Assembly: GCF_037126465.1 (NCBI RefSeq)
Contig: NW_026999355.1
Span: 992,001 to 1,056,000, forward strand
DNA length: 64,000 nucleotides
Direction: 5' to 3'
From: Ornithodoros turicata
Taxonomy: Eukaryota; Arthropoda; Arachnida; Ixodida; Argasidae
The translations under genes and the position numbers were made by a program. The notes under the pieces are model-generated. The model did not search any database. It was not told the DNA's origin and saw nothing but the letters and a program-made list of their open reading frames with translations. Shown here one piece after another: positions 12,008 through 21,575 of the stretch (within the stretch, counting starts at the first letter, position 1; each line of letters opens with the position of its first letter).

Positions 12008-12172
12008 ATACTTACCTGGTGTCGGGAAGCCTGTGATCAATGCGGCAGGCTCCCCGGGTGGAGGCCAAGACATTGCACTGCGTTTTGGTTGAAACCCGCC
12101 ACTTCCCCAAATCGGGGTAGCTGGGACATGCAATTTTTGGTAGTGGGGGCTTGCGTACGCGCTCGCCCCCGT
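12008..12172 (+). ncRNA. U1 snRNA gene, copy A
   Basis: The RNA begins with atacttacctgg, the U1 5' end that pairs with 5' splice sites. It keeps the U1A-binding loop cattgcac, the stem III sequence cttccccaaat, the Sm site aatttttgg (12132-12140) and the terminal stem gggggc...gccccc with loop. Length is about 165 nt, as in other U1 RNAs. Stem-loop I is unusual: the loop reads gatcaatgcgg instead of the usual gatcacgaagg, which is the U1-70K contact. This may therefore be a variant U1. A purine-rich 3' box-like sequence follows. It lies directly beside transposon copy 1. Confidence 0.92.
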
Positions 12173-12177
12173 TTCTG

Positions 12178-12198
12178 TCGAACTTAAAAAGCAGAATA
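12178..12198 (+). terminator. snRNA 3' box-like element
   Basis: aacttaaaaagcagaa, 8-20 bases past the U1 end, resembles the AAA-purine-AGA core of the metazoan snRNA 3' box that directs Integrator processing. The equivalent in copy B is aacctaaaaagcagaa. Confidence 0.45.
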
Positions 12199-12329
12199 TG
12201 GATTACTTGCATGGGGCTGGAAGGTCTTCAGTTGTCTAATTGCTCTAGCAACAACGTAAGTATCCTGAGAGCAGACGATCCTTCGCCGTTGCGCCCGGTT
12301 GCGTCACCGCATGATACGCCCATGTGATC

Positions 12330-12540
12330 AACGTTCCTTTCTGTGAGCCGTGCGCAAACCCAAAGGAATGCAACGTTTCAAACGAGCGGTATTTTTTGCC
12401 AAACCCACGGAGGAGAAGTAAGGAGAACGAACTCTGCCGAGCCGCCGTTGAGAAAGCGTGGTCTCGATTCCTCGAGTCTAATTGTGGCCGCGGCGCGGCG
12501 CTCGCGCTCCGTCAGGTACTTGCTCCTCTGAAATAAGGTT
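12330..12540 (-). repeat. Interspersed repeat shared with 20265-20435 and 34990-35100
   Basis: On the minus strand this stretch carries gcgagcgccgcgccgcggcc and then ctccttacttctcctccgtg. Both occur in the same order at 20265-20435. Its lower part (gtttgcgcacggctcacag) matches 35055-35100. It is a short dispersed repeat next to both U1 genes. Confidence 0.65.
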
Positions 12541-13620
12541 GCTGTAATGCACTCTTTCAGATGTACTTGTGTGTCCAGTAGAAGCAGAAAAAAATATTTT
12601 GATAAGGAAACACGCTTGTCGTGTATCAAGGAACAATCTCTCCGTGAATTTTTCGCCTACAGTTTTTTTTTAGTGCAAAGCGAGAAGCTTTTATTTTAGA
12701 ATGCGGGGAAGCCGCCGTGAAGGGGGCTCCGCGTTGGCTGGACGGCTTGAATGTCTCCGTAAGCGTGGTGCTCTCGCAGTCAAGAAGCTATTCACTTTTT
12801 TCTTTTTTTTATTTGCGATAAAACACGACACCCGAAGAAGCACAAAGGTTGTTATCCGATATCGTACAGGATGGTACGCGTATTTACATCACCGCAACGC
12901 ACGACCACGAGATGTACATTGATAATGGTTTGCATTGATCAGTATTAGTTCCCGGGAACACCTCGCAGTGTAGGGTAATGATGTCATTGGGCTGGTTAAT
13001 CCGCATTTGCATTCTAGCTGTTGCACGAGAGCTTGTCGCGTATGCACAATGCTTTGGGAAACAGGAGCCTTTTGTCGTAATTGTGATGCATCCGCTGGGA
13101 TAGAGAGTTACATGTTTCGCATGCCACCATACACGAATTTAATACCAAGGTACCAGAACGCACTTCTGTCGCAGGTTTTGCACACGCGCGGTACAGGATT
13201 CAGTGCATGCACTTCCTGTTTCTCGAAGACGATTTTCATCTTGGTGTACCGGGGGGGAGAGGGGGGAGGGTAAATCCCATATCTACTGGAATTAGGGCTT
13301 TTTAGCTTTTCTGGCAGGTATATATTGGTGGTGTTGCAGTATTGTTCCTTTTTTTGTGTGTGTGTGGTGGTGGTAAAATATCCGGTGCAACGCTTTGAGC
13401 AGCATATGCTTGTACAGAAGTAACTTGAAACTGAACACCAAAGCGATAGTGTATAATGTAGAAGTAATGTGTTGTTCAAGATTTCAGTGTTCGTCAACAT
13501 AAATTAGAGACTAGATCCCGACTTTATTTTGCAGTTCCCAAAAGCGAGCGATTGGCATGCATGACAAGATATAAGAAACTAAGTGCCAGAACCTTCGGAA
13601 CCGCACCGTGTCCCAGCATC
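12541..13620. other. No gene recognised
   Basis: This stretch holds homopolymer runs, G-rich simple sequence near 13245-13270 and a GT microsatellite at about 13357-13375. No protein motif, RNA gene or transposon end was recognised. Confidence 0.5.
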
Positions 13621-13624
13621 AGAG

Positions 13625-14037
13625 TGTAGCGAGCAATGATATATGCCGTTTAGAAAAAAAATGGTTTTCTTGTGGCCCGCGGGATGGCGCGCCGGAGTGC
13701 CCATACTTTGTAGCCCTGCCACGAGGCGGCCCGGTACCCTAGAGGGATTGAGGTCAGAAACTTCCCCCTCACCGAGATCAACGGGTTAAAAAGGCAGACG
13801 GGAGACCGCCCGGGGGACTCGAGTGTCCGACGACAGCTCGACAGCAGCGTCTTGCTCTTGTGCCCTGACCACTGTCGGCTGTTGTTCTGCACTTTGGCCT
13901 CCCGGCGTCTGCGGCGACCCTGTTGCCCTCGTTGGGGCCCGAAGTATCGGACAAGTTGGGCACTCCGAGTAGTCGTGACAAGCGAGCCACGGTGACGCAA
14001 ATGTGACGGTGCGTTTGTCGGTTATTTGCTCGCGACA
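13625..14037 (+). repeat. 5' LTR of gypsy element 2
   Basis: Starts TG and ends CA. Compared with the 3' LTR it has lost the AATAAA motif: here the sequence is tagaaaaaaaatgg, against tagaataaacatgg. About five other substitutions were counted by eye. The primer-binding site should follow directly (aattggtggaggtgcaggct); I do not recognise the matching tRNA. Confidence 0.95.
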
Positions 14038-14073
14038 AATTGGTGGAGGTGCAGGCTCGACACCCCGAATATA

Positions 14074-14250
14074 ATGGACAATCCAAGCGAGAAACGGTCA
14101 AGAGGGAGACAACGAAGGGACCGACGTGCACGCGTTCAGAGCACGCTGCCTCTGGACCCCAGCAAGAAGTGGCGAGACTACGACGAGGCCGTTACCCGCA
14201 GCATAAACGAACGTTTCGACAAAATCTTCGCAATTGCGAAAGAATGCTAA
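14074..14250 (+). CDS. Short leader ORF of gypsy element 2
   Basis: A 58-codon frame starts at ATG 14074 in the leader, 17 bases before the gag start. It is strongly basic at its N-terminus (RSRGRQRRDRRAR) and ends in a helix-like acidic/basic stretch. No domain is recognised. It could be the original gag N-terminus separated by a stop, an upstream regulatory ORF, or chance. No homologue is known to me. Confidence 0.35.
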   Translation: MDNPSEKRSRGRQRRDRRARVQSTLPLDPSKKWRDYDEAVTRSINERFDKIFAIAKEC

Positions 14251-14267
14251 AGTAAAGAAGAAAATTA

Positions 14268-15370
14268 ATGTCAACGTCAGCAGGAAACGACAAAGTGTTA
14301 AGAAGCAGAACCATACCAGGTACTACAAAAGAGCCGGAAATCATGGCCGTCAATGAAGCCCCCGCCAACAGCTACCTCCTGCCATACGGGCCGCCCCCCA
14401 CTTTCAAGGGAACACCGGACGAAGACGTCAATGACTGGTTGAAGCTATACGAGCGTTACGCGGCAGCGATGTCGTGGAACGACGCACAAAAAGCGAACAA
14501 CCTGGTGGTTGCACTGCAGGGCGAGGCGAGACAGTGGTTCGTCACACAGCTCCGAGGGTCGAAAGCGCAGGAAGACACCTGGGTCGGTTGGCAGCAAGCC
14601 TTGCAGAGAGACTTCGGAGGCGAGCACGTTCAAGACTGGGCCTTCATACAGCTACAGGAACGGCGACAACAACCAAATGAGACCCCCCAGCAGTACGTAT
14701 CCAGCATACTACAGCTCTGCAGCCGAGCGAACCCTCTGATGACGGATCCAGAAAAGGTCAGGTGCCTTCTCCGTGGCCTCCGACCCGAGGCCGACACCTG
14801 CAGAGGCTGACACACGTGGGCGCCATGGCCCGTCATGCTCTGCTGACCATGCCGACTCATCCCTTACCAGGATTCGCAACGAACGCGGCTTTCGCGACAG
14901 ACCCAGCAAGCGTGTTGTACACGAGAGAAGACCGACACCGGACTGCAACTACGAACATGGGTCAAGACACAAGAGCGATTCTGGGCGCCCTACAGGACAG
15001 CGTGCGGACACTGACGGCAGCCATAGAGAGGATGGGCCAAGTGCAGCAACAGCAATTCCCTCCGCGACGAGCACGCAGTCAAACAGGCCAGCCTGTGTGC
15101 TTCCGCTGCCATCGATCGGGTCACATAATGAGACAGTGCCCGGAGCGACCCGTTGAACCACCCCCACAAGGAATACACGCGGCTCAACTGTCACGCCTGT
15201 CTCCGACATTCCGGCAACCAACGTTGGAACAACAGAGCAGCCCCCACCAGCAGTATCGGCAGCCACCAGCGTCGGAGTGGAGTCAGGCTTACCTGGCCTC
15301 CCAGCCAGCGGCAGCCGCACCAGCGCAAGGACCAAGTCAGCACCAGGGAAACGGGCTAGCAGGGGTCTAG
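14268..15370 (+). pseudogene. gag of gypsy element 2 (one frameshift)
   Basis: The first frame (14268-14810) is a gypsy capsid: FKGTPDEDVNDWLKLYERY, then EARQWFVTQL and LQERRQQPNETPQQYV, and RCLLRGLRPE. The nucleocapsid part continues in another frame (14762-15370) and ends with a CCHC zinc knuckle (CFRCHRSGHIMRQC) and a Pro/Gln-rich tail. The shift lies between about 14790 and 14880 and looks like a one-base indel. The product would package element RNA and assemble particles. The stop at 15368-15370 lies just after a frameshift signal leading into protease. Confidence 0.88.
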
Positions 15371-15387
15371 GTGTCCGACCCCAAGCC
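15346..15387 (+). promoter_or_regulatory. Programmed -1 ribosomal frameshift signal between gag and protease
   Basis: The heptamer GGGAAAC (15346-15352) is in the correct gag phase (G GGA AAC) for tandem slippage into the protease frame. It is followed by a stem-loop: GGGGTC (15362-15367) pairs with GACCCC (15377-15382) and GGCT (15354-15357) with AGCC (15384-15387). The gag stop lies in the loop region (15368-15370). Protease is exactly in the -1 frame. GGGAAAC is an established slippery heptamer in retroviruses; use here is inferred. Confidence 0.75.
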
Positions 15388-15768
15388 TGTCAAGAGGACC
15401 CTGTATGCATGACCTATCATGTGTCACACCTTATCACCGTGCCAGCCACCATCGAAGGCATCAACATTGACGCCATCTTGGACACTGGGGCCGCTGTAAA
15501 TATAGCATCCGGTGAATTCGCACGCCGTTCAGGACAACCTATACGACCAGCAACGTCGGCAGTGCGCGGTGTTAATGGTGAACTGGCAAGCAGTGAGGGA
15601 GTGGTGGAACTTGCGGTGAACATAGGGCCCGTACACGTGCAGGCTACGTTTGTTGTGCTCACAGGCTGCCCATACGACATTTTATGTGGACTACCTTTTT
15701 GCACGGACTCGAATTTGGTGCTGGACTTTCCAAATAATGCAGTTTTTTTTCCCGCTTCGCCTGGATGA
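15352..15768 (+). CDS. Retropepsin-like protease of gypsy element 2
   Basis: The frame reached by -1 slippage encodes an aspartic protease with the active site ILDTGAAVNIASG and a downstream ILCGLPF, as in other gypsy proteases. It continues to VLDFPNNAVFFP, which should join RT. A run of eight T (about 15742-15749) precedes the stop, and the RT continues in the next frame, so a one-base slippage mutation in the T-run probably separates them. It would cleave the element polyprotein. Confidence 0.85.
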   Translation, partial: RASRGLGVRPQACQEDPVCMTYHVSHLITVPATIEGINIDAILDTGAAVNIASGEFARRSGQPIRPATSAVRGVNGELASSEGVVELAVNIGPVHVQATFVVLTGCPYDILCGLPFCTDSNLVLDFPNNAVFFPASPG

Positions 15769-16969
15769 TGATATCTCCCCGCCGTTGGGGGACAAGGAAC
15801 CCATCCGCGCGCACTGTACACGACAAACGAAGGTACCACCCCACTCCGAGGTCCTCCTCGAAGTTTCTATAGCCATGAATGGGACATTCGTTGTTGAACC
15901 TGAAATAAAGCTTAAGGACACGCCCCAGCCTGTTGTAGCCCGCACACTAACCAACGTGTCATGTAACAGGGGATTCGTTCGCATTGCAAACCCGTCGCCG
16001 TCCGCGCTTACGATTGCACGAGGTGCCACAATTGGTAGAACCACGCCCCTGCAGGAAGTAGAGATCAGCACGTCACACGCCAAGAGGTCACATGGCCGCC
16101 TACAAGACGTTGAGATCAGCGACAATGTCCCAGCAGAAGAGAAAGAGGCCATCCGAGCGTTACTACAGCAATACAGCCACCTCTTCTCCACCGACGAGAG
16201 CCCAGTGGGATTGACTCATGTGATCGAGCACGAGATCGAAACGGGCAACGCCAGGCCAATTCATCAGAATCCCTACAGAAAGGCAGTATTCGAACGTCAG
16301 GTGATCGAGGAACAAGTCAACGAAATGCTGTGGAAGGGCGTGATACGAGAGTCGTCGAGCCCGTGGTCTTCACCGGTAGTGCTTGTTCGCAAGCGTGATG
16401 CCTCCTGGCGATTCTGTGTTGACTTTAGGCGCCTGAATGCTGTGACCAAAAAGGACGTTCACCCACTTCCGAGGATCGACGACATCCGGGACGTCCTCCA
16501 TGGTTCGCGCTACTTCACAACATTGGACTTGGCGTCAGGATACTGGCAGGTGCCCATCCGGGAAGAAGACAAGGAGAAGACTGCTTTTACGACCAGCTCA
16601 GGACTATATGAGTTTAATGTAGTACCTTTTGGTTTGTGCAATGCGCCCGCCACCTTTCAGCGAATGATCAATAGAGTGCTCTCCAGTCAACTTTGGAAAA
16701 TCTGCCTTGCGTACCTTGACGACATCATAATCTTCTCCAAATCCCTTACGGAGCATCTCCGTGATCTTCGTAGTATTTTGGACGCGCTGGACGGAGCGGG
16801 CCTGCGCCTTCAGCCGAAGAAATGCATCATCGCGGCAAACAGCATCCGCTACCTTGGCCACGTAATCGACGGAGAAAGCATCCGACCTGATCCGGACAAC
16901 ATCCGGGCCGTAAAAGAATGCAAGAGGCCAAGGAACGCAAAAGAGACAAGAAGCTTCTTAGGACTTTGA
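15755..16969 (+). pseudogene. Reverse transcriptase of gypsy element 2, ended by a TGA
   Basis: RT motifs in order: SSPWSSPVVLVRKRDASWR, FCVDFRRLNAVT, FTTLDLASGYWQV, VPFGLCNAPATF and the catalytic LAYLDDIIIF, then RYLGHVIDG. The frame stops at TGA 16967-16969 inside the connection segment, where the family has a residue between SFLGL and NYYRRFV. The same frame continues past it into RNase H, so this is a single nonsense change and everything else reads through. The frame is open further upstream than the RT itself; the true N-terminus is the protease product. Confidence 0.92.
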
Positions 16970-19105
16970 AACTATTATCGACGATTTGTCAAGGACTTTG
17001 CAAAAATCTCACAACCGCTAACAGAACTCACCCGAAATGGCGTCAAGTGGTCCTGGGACAGCAGATGCGAAGAGGCTTTCTGCGAGCTCAGGCGGCGACT
17101 GACCACGGACCCCGTTTTAAGGCTATTCAACCCAAGCTTGCCAGTCGAAATCCACACGGACGCCTGTGGTTATGGGATTGGTGCAGTACTGGTACAGAAA
17201 GATAAATCGGGACAGCACGTGGTTAGCTACGCCAGCCGACATCTGAACACGGCAGAAAGAAACTACAGTGCCACGGAGCAAGAATGCCTCGCCGTCGTTT
17301 ACGCCACCCGCCAGTTTCGGCCGTATGTGTTTGGCATACCATTCACTGTTGTGACGGACCAAGCGAGCCTAACGTGGCTCATGACAACTCGGAACCCGAA
17401 CGGACGTCTTATCCGGTGGAGTCTGTTGTTCCAAGAATTCAACATCACTCTACGTCACCGGCCAGGCACACGGAACTGCAACGCCGACGCCCTGTCACGG
17501 CTGCCCTACGACCCTGCACCGGAAGGTCAAGAGGAATTTCCGGTGTTCGTGGCAGGGGACGAGAGAACAAACGTCCGCGCTTTGCAGGAGGCTGATCCTT
17601 TCTTGAAGCCGATCATACAGCACCTACGACACCCCGAGGCATCCGTGGCGAGAAAGGTGAAGCGCGCCGCACGGGCATTCCGTCATCTGGACGGTGTGCT
17701 CTATCGTTCAACAAGACACCTGGGCAATGAAGGACTAGTGCTGGTAGTGCCGAAGCCACTCCGGAGGGAAATTCTCGTCTCTTGCCACGATGACGTCACG
17801 GCGGGACACCTCGGATTGCGCCGGACCCTGGAAAAAATAAAGCAGAGGTACTTCTGGCCAAAGATGTTCTCTGATATCACACGCTACGTGCTGTCTTGCC
17901 CTGACTGCCAGACACGAAAAACCCCATCGACAAGGCCTGCAGGGATGCTTCAGCCCCTGCCGCCAGCCAAAATACCATTCCAACGTGTCGGCATGGATTT
18001 CTTGGGCCCACTGACGCAAACAGAGAACGGAAAGAAGTATGTAGTGGTGATTATTGATTACCACACTAAGTGGGTGGAAACCATGGCTACCCCGGCAGCG
18101 ACGGCATTCTACGCGGCAAAGGCCTTCATGGAGACCGTGGTACTGCGTCACGGCGCGCCAGGTACCGTCGTGACAGACAGAGGCCAGCACTTCGTCGCAG
18201 AAATGATGGAGGAACTATTCCGGCTGACTGGCGCCAACCACACACGAACAACGGCGTATCACCCGCAGACCAACGGCCTCTGTGAACGGTTCAACAAAAC
18301 GCTTGCGGACATGATCAGCAAGTATGTCTCCAGCAACCACCGCGACTGGGACGAGTTCCTCCCATACGTCACCTTCGCCTACAACTCCTCAGTGCACGAA
18401 ATCACAGGTTACTCCCCCTTCTTCCTTCTCTACGGACAGGAGCCTACGTTGCCAATTGATGCCATGCTTCAGCTGCCGGAGTCATCATCCTCACCGAACG
18501 AAGAGGTCTTGCAGCGATGGGAAACGGCGAGGCAGCTAGTGGCGGAAAGAGAGAGGAGGGCACAAGAGACAAATAAGGCACGGTACGACCAGCGGCGACG
18601 GACCCAGACCTTCTCCCCGGGCGACTTGGTCTACATCAAGATGCCAACGGCAAAGCGAGGGAGGACCAGTAAATTCCTTCACCCATACCACGGGCCCTTC
18701 CGCATCACCAGACAAACGGCAGAAAACGACTGGGAGGTGGAAAACCGAAGAGGAAAACGGGACGTCGTGAATGTGAATCGCCTGAAGCGGTACATAATAC
18801 GCGTCGAGGACCCCCATTTGCCGGCACAACGACAGGATGACACGGGGACAGAAACCGCGGAGGAACCAGCAAACGAGATGCGTGCGGAAAGTGACCCACG
18901 CGAAGAAGATACTGGCCATGCAGGAACCAGCGACGCTGATGAGTCTGTGGACGCAGAGTCGTCGGATGAGGAAGTGTTTGTGGACGCCGAGGAGTTCTTA
19001 GAGACTAATCGAGTGCCGGAAGACGCCGAGGAAACCGGACTCCCACCGGAGAGGCCGCGACGCAACACAGTACGGAGAAGACATGACGACTTCCTGTATT
19101 ATTGA
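16970..19105 (+). CDS. RNase H and integrase of gypsy element 2
   Basis: In frame with RT after the TGA. The RNase H has VEIHTDACGYGIGAVL, ATEQECLAVV and VTDQASLTWL, ending NADALSRL. Integrase has an HHCC domain (a histidine pair around GHLGLRRT, then CPDCQTRK). Its catalytic core is MDFLGPL, VVTDRGQHFV and LCERFNKTL, and a GPY/F-like tail follows (KFLHPYHGPFRI). A Glu/Asp-rich C-terminus ends DDFLYY at 19105, only 61 bases before the 3' LTR. No env-like frame is present. No chromodomain is recognised. Confidence 0.93.
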   Translation, partial: NYYRRFVKDFAKISQPLTELTRNGVKWSWDSRCEEAFCELRRRLTTDPVLRLFNPSLPVEIHTDACGYGIGAVLVQKDKSGQHVVSYASRHLNTAERNYSATEQECLAVVYATRQFRPYVFGIPFTVVTDQASLTWLMTTRNPNGRLIRWSLLFQEFNITLRHRPGTRNCNADALSRLPYDPAPEGQEEFPVFVAGDERTNVRALQEADPFLKPIIQHLRHPEASVARKVKRAARAFRHLDGVLYRSTRHLGNEGLVLVVPKPLRREILVSCHDDVTAGHLGLRRTLEKIKQRYFWPKMFSDITRYVLSCPDCQTRKTPSTRPAGMLQPLPPAKIPFQRVGMDFLGPLTQTENGKKYVVVIIDYHTKWVETMATPAATAFYAAKAFMETVVLRHGAPGTVVTDRGQHFVAEMMEELFRLTGANHTRTTAYHPQTNGLCERFNKTLADMISKYVSSNHRDWDEFLPYVTFAYNSSVHEITGYSPFFLLYGQEPTLPIDAMLQLPESSSSPNEEVLQRWETARQLVAERERRAQETNKARYDQRRRTQTFSPGDLVYIKMPTAKRGRTSKFLHPYHGPFRITRQTAENDWEVENRRGKRDVVNVNRLKRYIIRVEDPHLPAQRQDDTGTETAEEPANEMRAESDPREEDTGHAGTSDADESVDAESSDEEVFVDAEEFLETNRVPEDAEETGLPPERPRRNTVRRRHDDFLYY

Positions 19106-19166
19106 CTTCGAAGTGTTGTATGGACTAATGAGCGAGGACACTCACACTTTTCGTACGCGGAAGGAA

Positions 19167-19579
19167 TGTAGCGAGCAATGATATATGCCGTTTAGAATAA
19201 ACATGGTTTTCTTGTGGCCCGCGGGATGGCGCGCCGGAGTGCCCATACTTTGTAGCCCTGCCACGAGGCGGCCCGGTACCCTAGAGGGATTGAGGTCAGA
19301 AACTGCCCCCTCACCGAGGTCAACGGGTTAAAAAGGCAGACGGGAGACCGCCCGGGGGACTCGAGTGTCCGACGACAGTTCGACAGCAGCGTCTTGCTCT
19401 TGTGCCCTGACCACTGTCGGCTGTTGTTCTGCACTTTGGCCTCCCGGCGTCTGCGGCGACCCTGTTGCCCTCGTTGGGGCCCGAAGTATCGGACAAGTTG
19501 GGCACTCCAAGTAGTCGTGACAAGCGAGCCACGGTGACGCAAATGTGACGGTGCGTTTGTCGGTTATTTGCTCGCGACA
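19167..19579 (+). repeat. 3' LTR of gypsy element 2
   Basis: Direct copy of the 5' LTR and followed by AGAG, the 4-bp duplication. It retains AATAAA near its start (tagaataaacatgg), a plausible polyadenylation signal that the 5' copy lacks. Confidence 0.95.
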
Positions 19580-19583
19580 AGAG

Positions 19584-20260
19584 CGTCCCGCCCCTCCTTG
19601 CCCCCACTCACACACACAAAGGTATCTTAACTGCTTGACACGTACGGAGATAAAACTTTCTCAGTCCCAGCTTATGCAACGACCCACATAACGCGCGATT
19701 CCGGAAAGATCGCATCCGGCGACTTTCGATTACACAGCTTCTAACTTTCTTTCTTCCCTCCTGACTTTCTTTCCTCCATACCACTCAAATGTGGCTTTTC
19801 GGAACAACGTTTGCTTCCTTTGGGGTATGTTAGGGTGTTAGCGCAGCGGTCAAAGTACGCGCGCACCATAGAGAGAAGGGCACGATACCCGAGACGGACG
19901 GGGAGAAGCGACAGAGGATTCCGTCGGAGGCATTCAACACTACACCTTTATTAAGTATTAAAGTATTAAAGTTAAAAGTAAAAGTTTAAAGTAAAAGTAT
20001 TAAAACACCTTAAGTACTAAAGTTCCGTTTTTTTTTCTTCTTATTTCCGATTCCATTTTTATCGGACAGGTAGCTTCCATCTATGAGACAAAAACCAGGT
20101 AGCAGAAACCGAAAAAAAAAAAAGGAAAAGAAGAAATAATTGTAGCTGACCAGAAAATATTAACTCGTTACTGGAGACACCGTTGTTGATGCTTATCAAA
20201 CAAACATTCGTTTTGAACGCTTTTTAGTAGAGTATTCGAGCACAAACGGCGCATTGCCGT
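19584..20260. other. Low-complexity intergenic DNA
   Basis: Contains irregular repeats of an aaagtattaaagt-like motif at about 19955-20020 and A- or T-rich runs. At 19838-19865 the sequence ttagcgcagcggtcaaagta resembles a tRNA A box, but no B box follows at the right distance. No gene seen. Confidence 0.45.
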
Positions 20261-20264
20261 GCAG

Positions 20265-20440
20265 GCGATTTCGCGGAGCTAGTACCGGAGGGAACGCGAG
20301 CGCCGCGCCGCGGCCAACAATTGACTCGATAAATGGGGACGTCGTTTTTCAGCGGAGTTCGGTCTCCTTACTTCTCCTCCGTGGCCAAACCCCAGAATGT
20401 GCCGTTAGCGCAATAGTCCGGGAAAGTTGGCCATACAAAA
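20265..20440 (+). repeat. Interspersed repeat, same family as 12330-12540
   Basis: Shares gcgagcgccgcgccgcggcc and ctccttacttctcctccgtg with 12330-12540, read in the opposite orientation. Its end (aatagtccgggaaagttgg) matches the complement of 34995-35015, next to the second U1 block. It is a small dispersed element with no coding capacity. Confidence 0.65.
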
Positions 20441-20747
20441 TGAACGGCTGCGAAACCACGTGATCTCCAGTAGCCATTCGCGGCACTTCCCTCCTAGGAG
20501 CACGGGAAAGGGAAAACATTGTGCAGGAATCGCTGTGCAGATTATCATTGAAATGCAATAGCATTTATGACGCCATCGTTGCCTATCGTGGCCTATGGAA
20601 ACTGATAGCACCACTGGCTTTTCTGTGCCCCCCTGACGAAGACACAATCTATAACACTTCCCGTACATTTTGACATGATGGAACGTACAGAAGACTCCGA
20701 CGGACATTTGTGCGTTCGATCATGTCAAGTTTTAACCAACCTGCTCT

Positions 20748-20856
20748 ATACTTAAATTTCTTTTGCAGCAGAGAGACAAGGACAGAAGAAACAGGCGCAG
20801 CCTTCCTGTCTGTTTCTTCTGTCCTTGTCTCTCGGCTGCAAAGGAAATTTAAGTAT
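20748..20856. repeat. Near-perfect hairpin, about 46-bp arms
   Basis: Arm 20748-20794 (starting atacttaaatttc) is complementary to 20810-20856 (ending gaaatttaagtat), with very few mismatches and a 15-base loop. Each arm contains gagagacaaggacagaagaa or its complement. RNA from either strand would fold into a long hairpin. No gene overlaps it. Confidence 0.85.
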
Positions 20857-21390
20857 GACTTACCAACTACCCCGTTTGTCTACGTTAGTCTACTGCTCTA
20901 TAGGACTTCCCGTACAGGTTGTGGGAATTTTATCGTCACTGGCTAGATGCAAATCGAAGACTTCATTGCCCGCGAACCAGTTGTTCTGCAGCTTCTTAAT
21001 GTCCGTATAGAAGCCTCCCACGACGGTCATGGACATATTCTATTCCTTAGAGTTTTGTACGAAGGTGTTGCTGGCAGAGTAATTGAAGAGTTTGACTAGA
21101 AGGAACCTCTTGATCTTGCCTTTAGAGTACCCCGCATTAATGTATACCAGCACAACGAGGACGGGGGGAGCATCCTTGTAGACCACTTCTACGACGCATA
21201 GGTCTTCGCCAGTCATCCTGGCGGTTACCAGTTACAGAATGAAGGCTACAGAGGGATGCTCGTGTGTTTTCTGTTGTGAGTGGTTCTCCGCGACTATCCG
21301 ATTCTCAAAGGAAGAGGAAGTGCACAAAGCTCTCCCTCCTGTACCACAGTCACCTTGCAAAAATACTCCAAAAGCCGGGAGACGACATAA
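20857..21390. other. No gene recognised
   Basis: Ordinary sequence between the hairpin and the Penelope-like element. No motif, RNA gene or transposon terminus was recognised. Confidence 0.4.
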
Positions 21391-21430
21391 CTGGACAAAA
21401 AAAGTAGATTAACATAACCAAATAACAAGT

Positions 21431-21480
21431 TTTACTCAGACGTTTCGTTCGTCATGCGACGGACATCATCAGTGTCGAAC
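21431..21480 (-). ncRNA. Hammerhead-like motif at the PLE end, degenerate
   Basis: On the minus strand CTGATGA (21466-21472) is followed after 19 bases by GAAAC (GAAA at 21443-21446) and GTC. Between them cgtc-gcat-gacg can pair, but the bases flanking GAAA do not close stem II properly. PLEs are known to carry hammerhead ribozymes at their ends. This copy looks related but not clearly active. Confidence 0.4.
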
Positions 21481-21575
21481 TGGATGAGAGATCATACAAC
21501 CAGTCGCTATTTAAGGAGATGGCAGTATTGTTCGGGAAGGGGGCCGCGGTTTTTGTTACAAACCGAGGGGTCACC

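Larger units (their letters stand above)
13625..19579 (+). mobile_element. Complete Ty3/gypsy LTR retrotransposon 2
   Basis: A 5955-bp element with direct LTRs of 413 bp each (13625-14037 and 19167-19579). It begins TGTAGC, ends GCGACA, and is flanked by a 4-bp duplication AGAG (13621-13624, 19580-19583). Gag, protease, RT, RNase H and integrase follow in gypsy order. By eye the LTRs differ at about six positions, so the insertion is fairly recent. Coding damage is light: a frameshift in gag, one at a T-run between protease and RT, and one nonsense codon. This copy is probably non-autonomous but close to an active lineage. Confidence 0.95.

Noticed and set aside
11912..12187. 91-codon frame over U1 (and its twin at 35237-35512)
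   Set aside because: It overlaps a structural RNA gene on the same strand and has no domain; similarity between the two is due to RNA duplication.
19838..19920. tRNA gene
   Set aside because: Only an A-box-like motif is present; no B box or stems.
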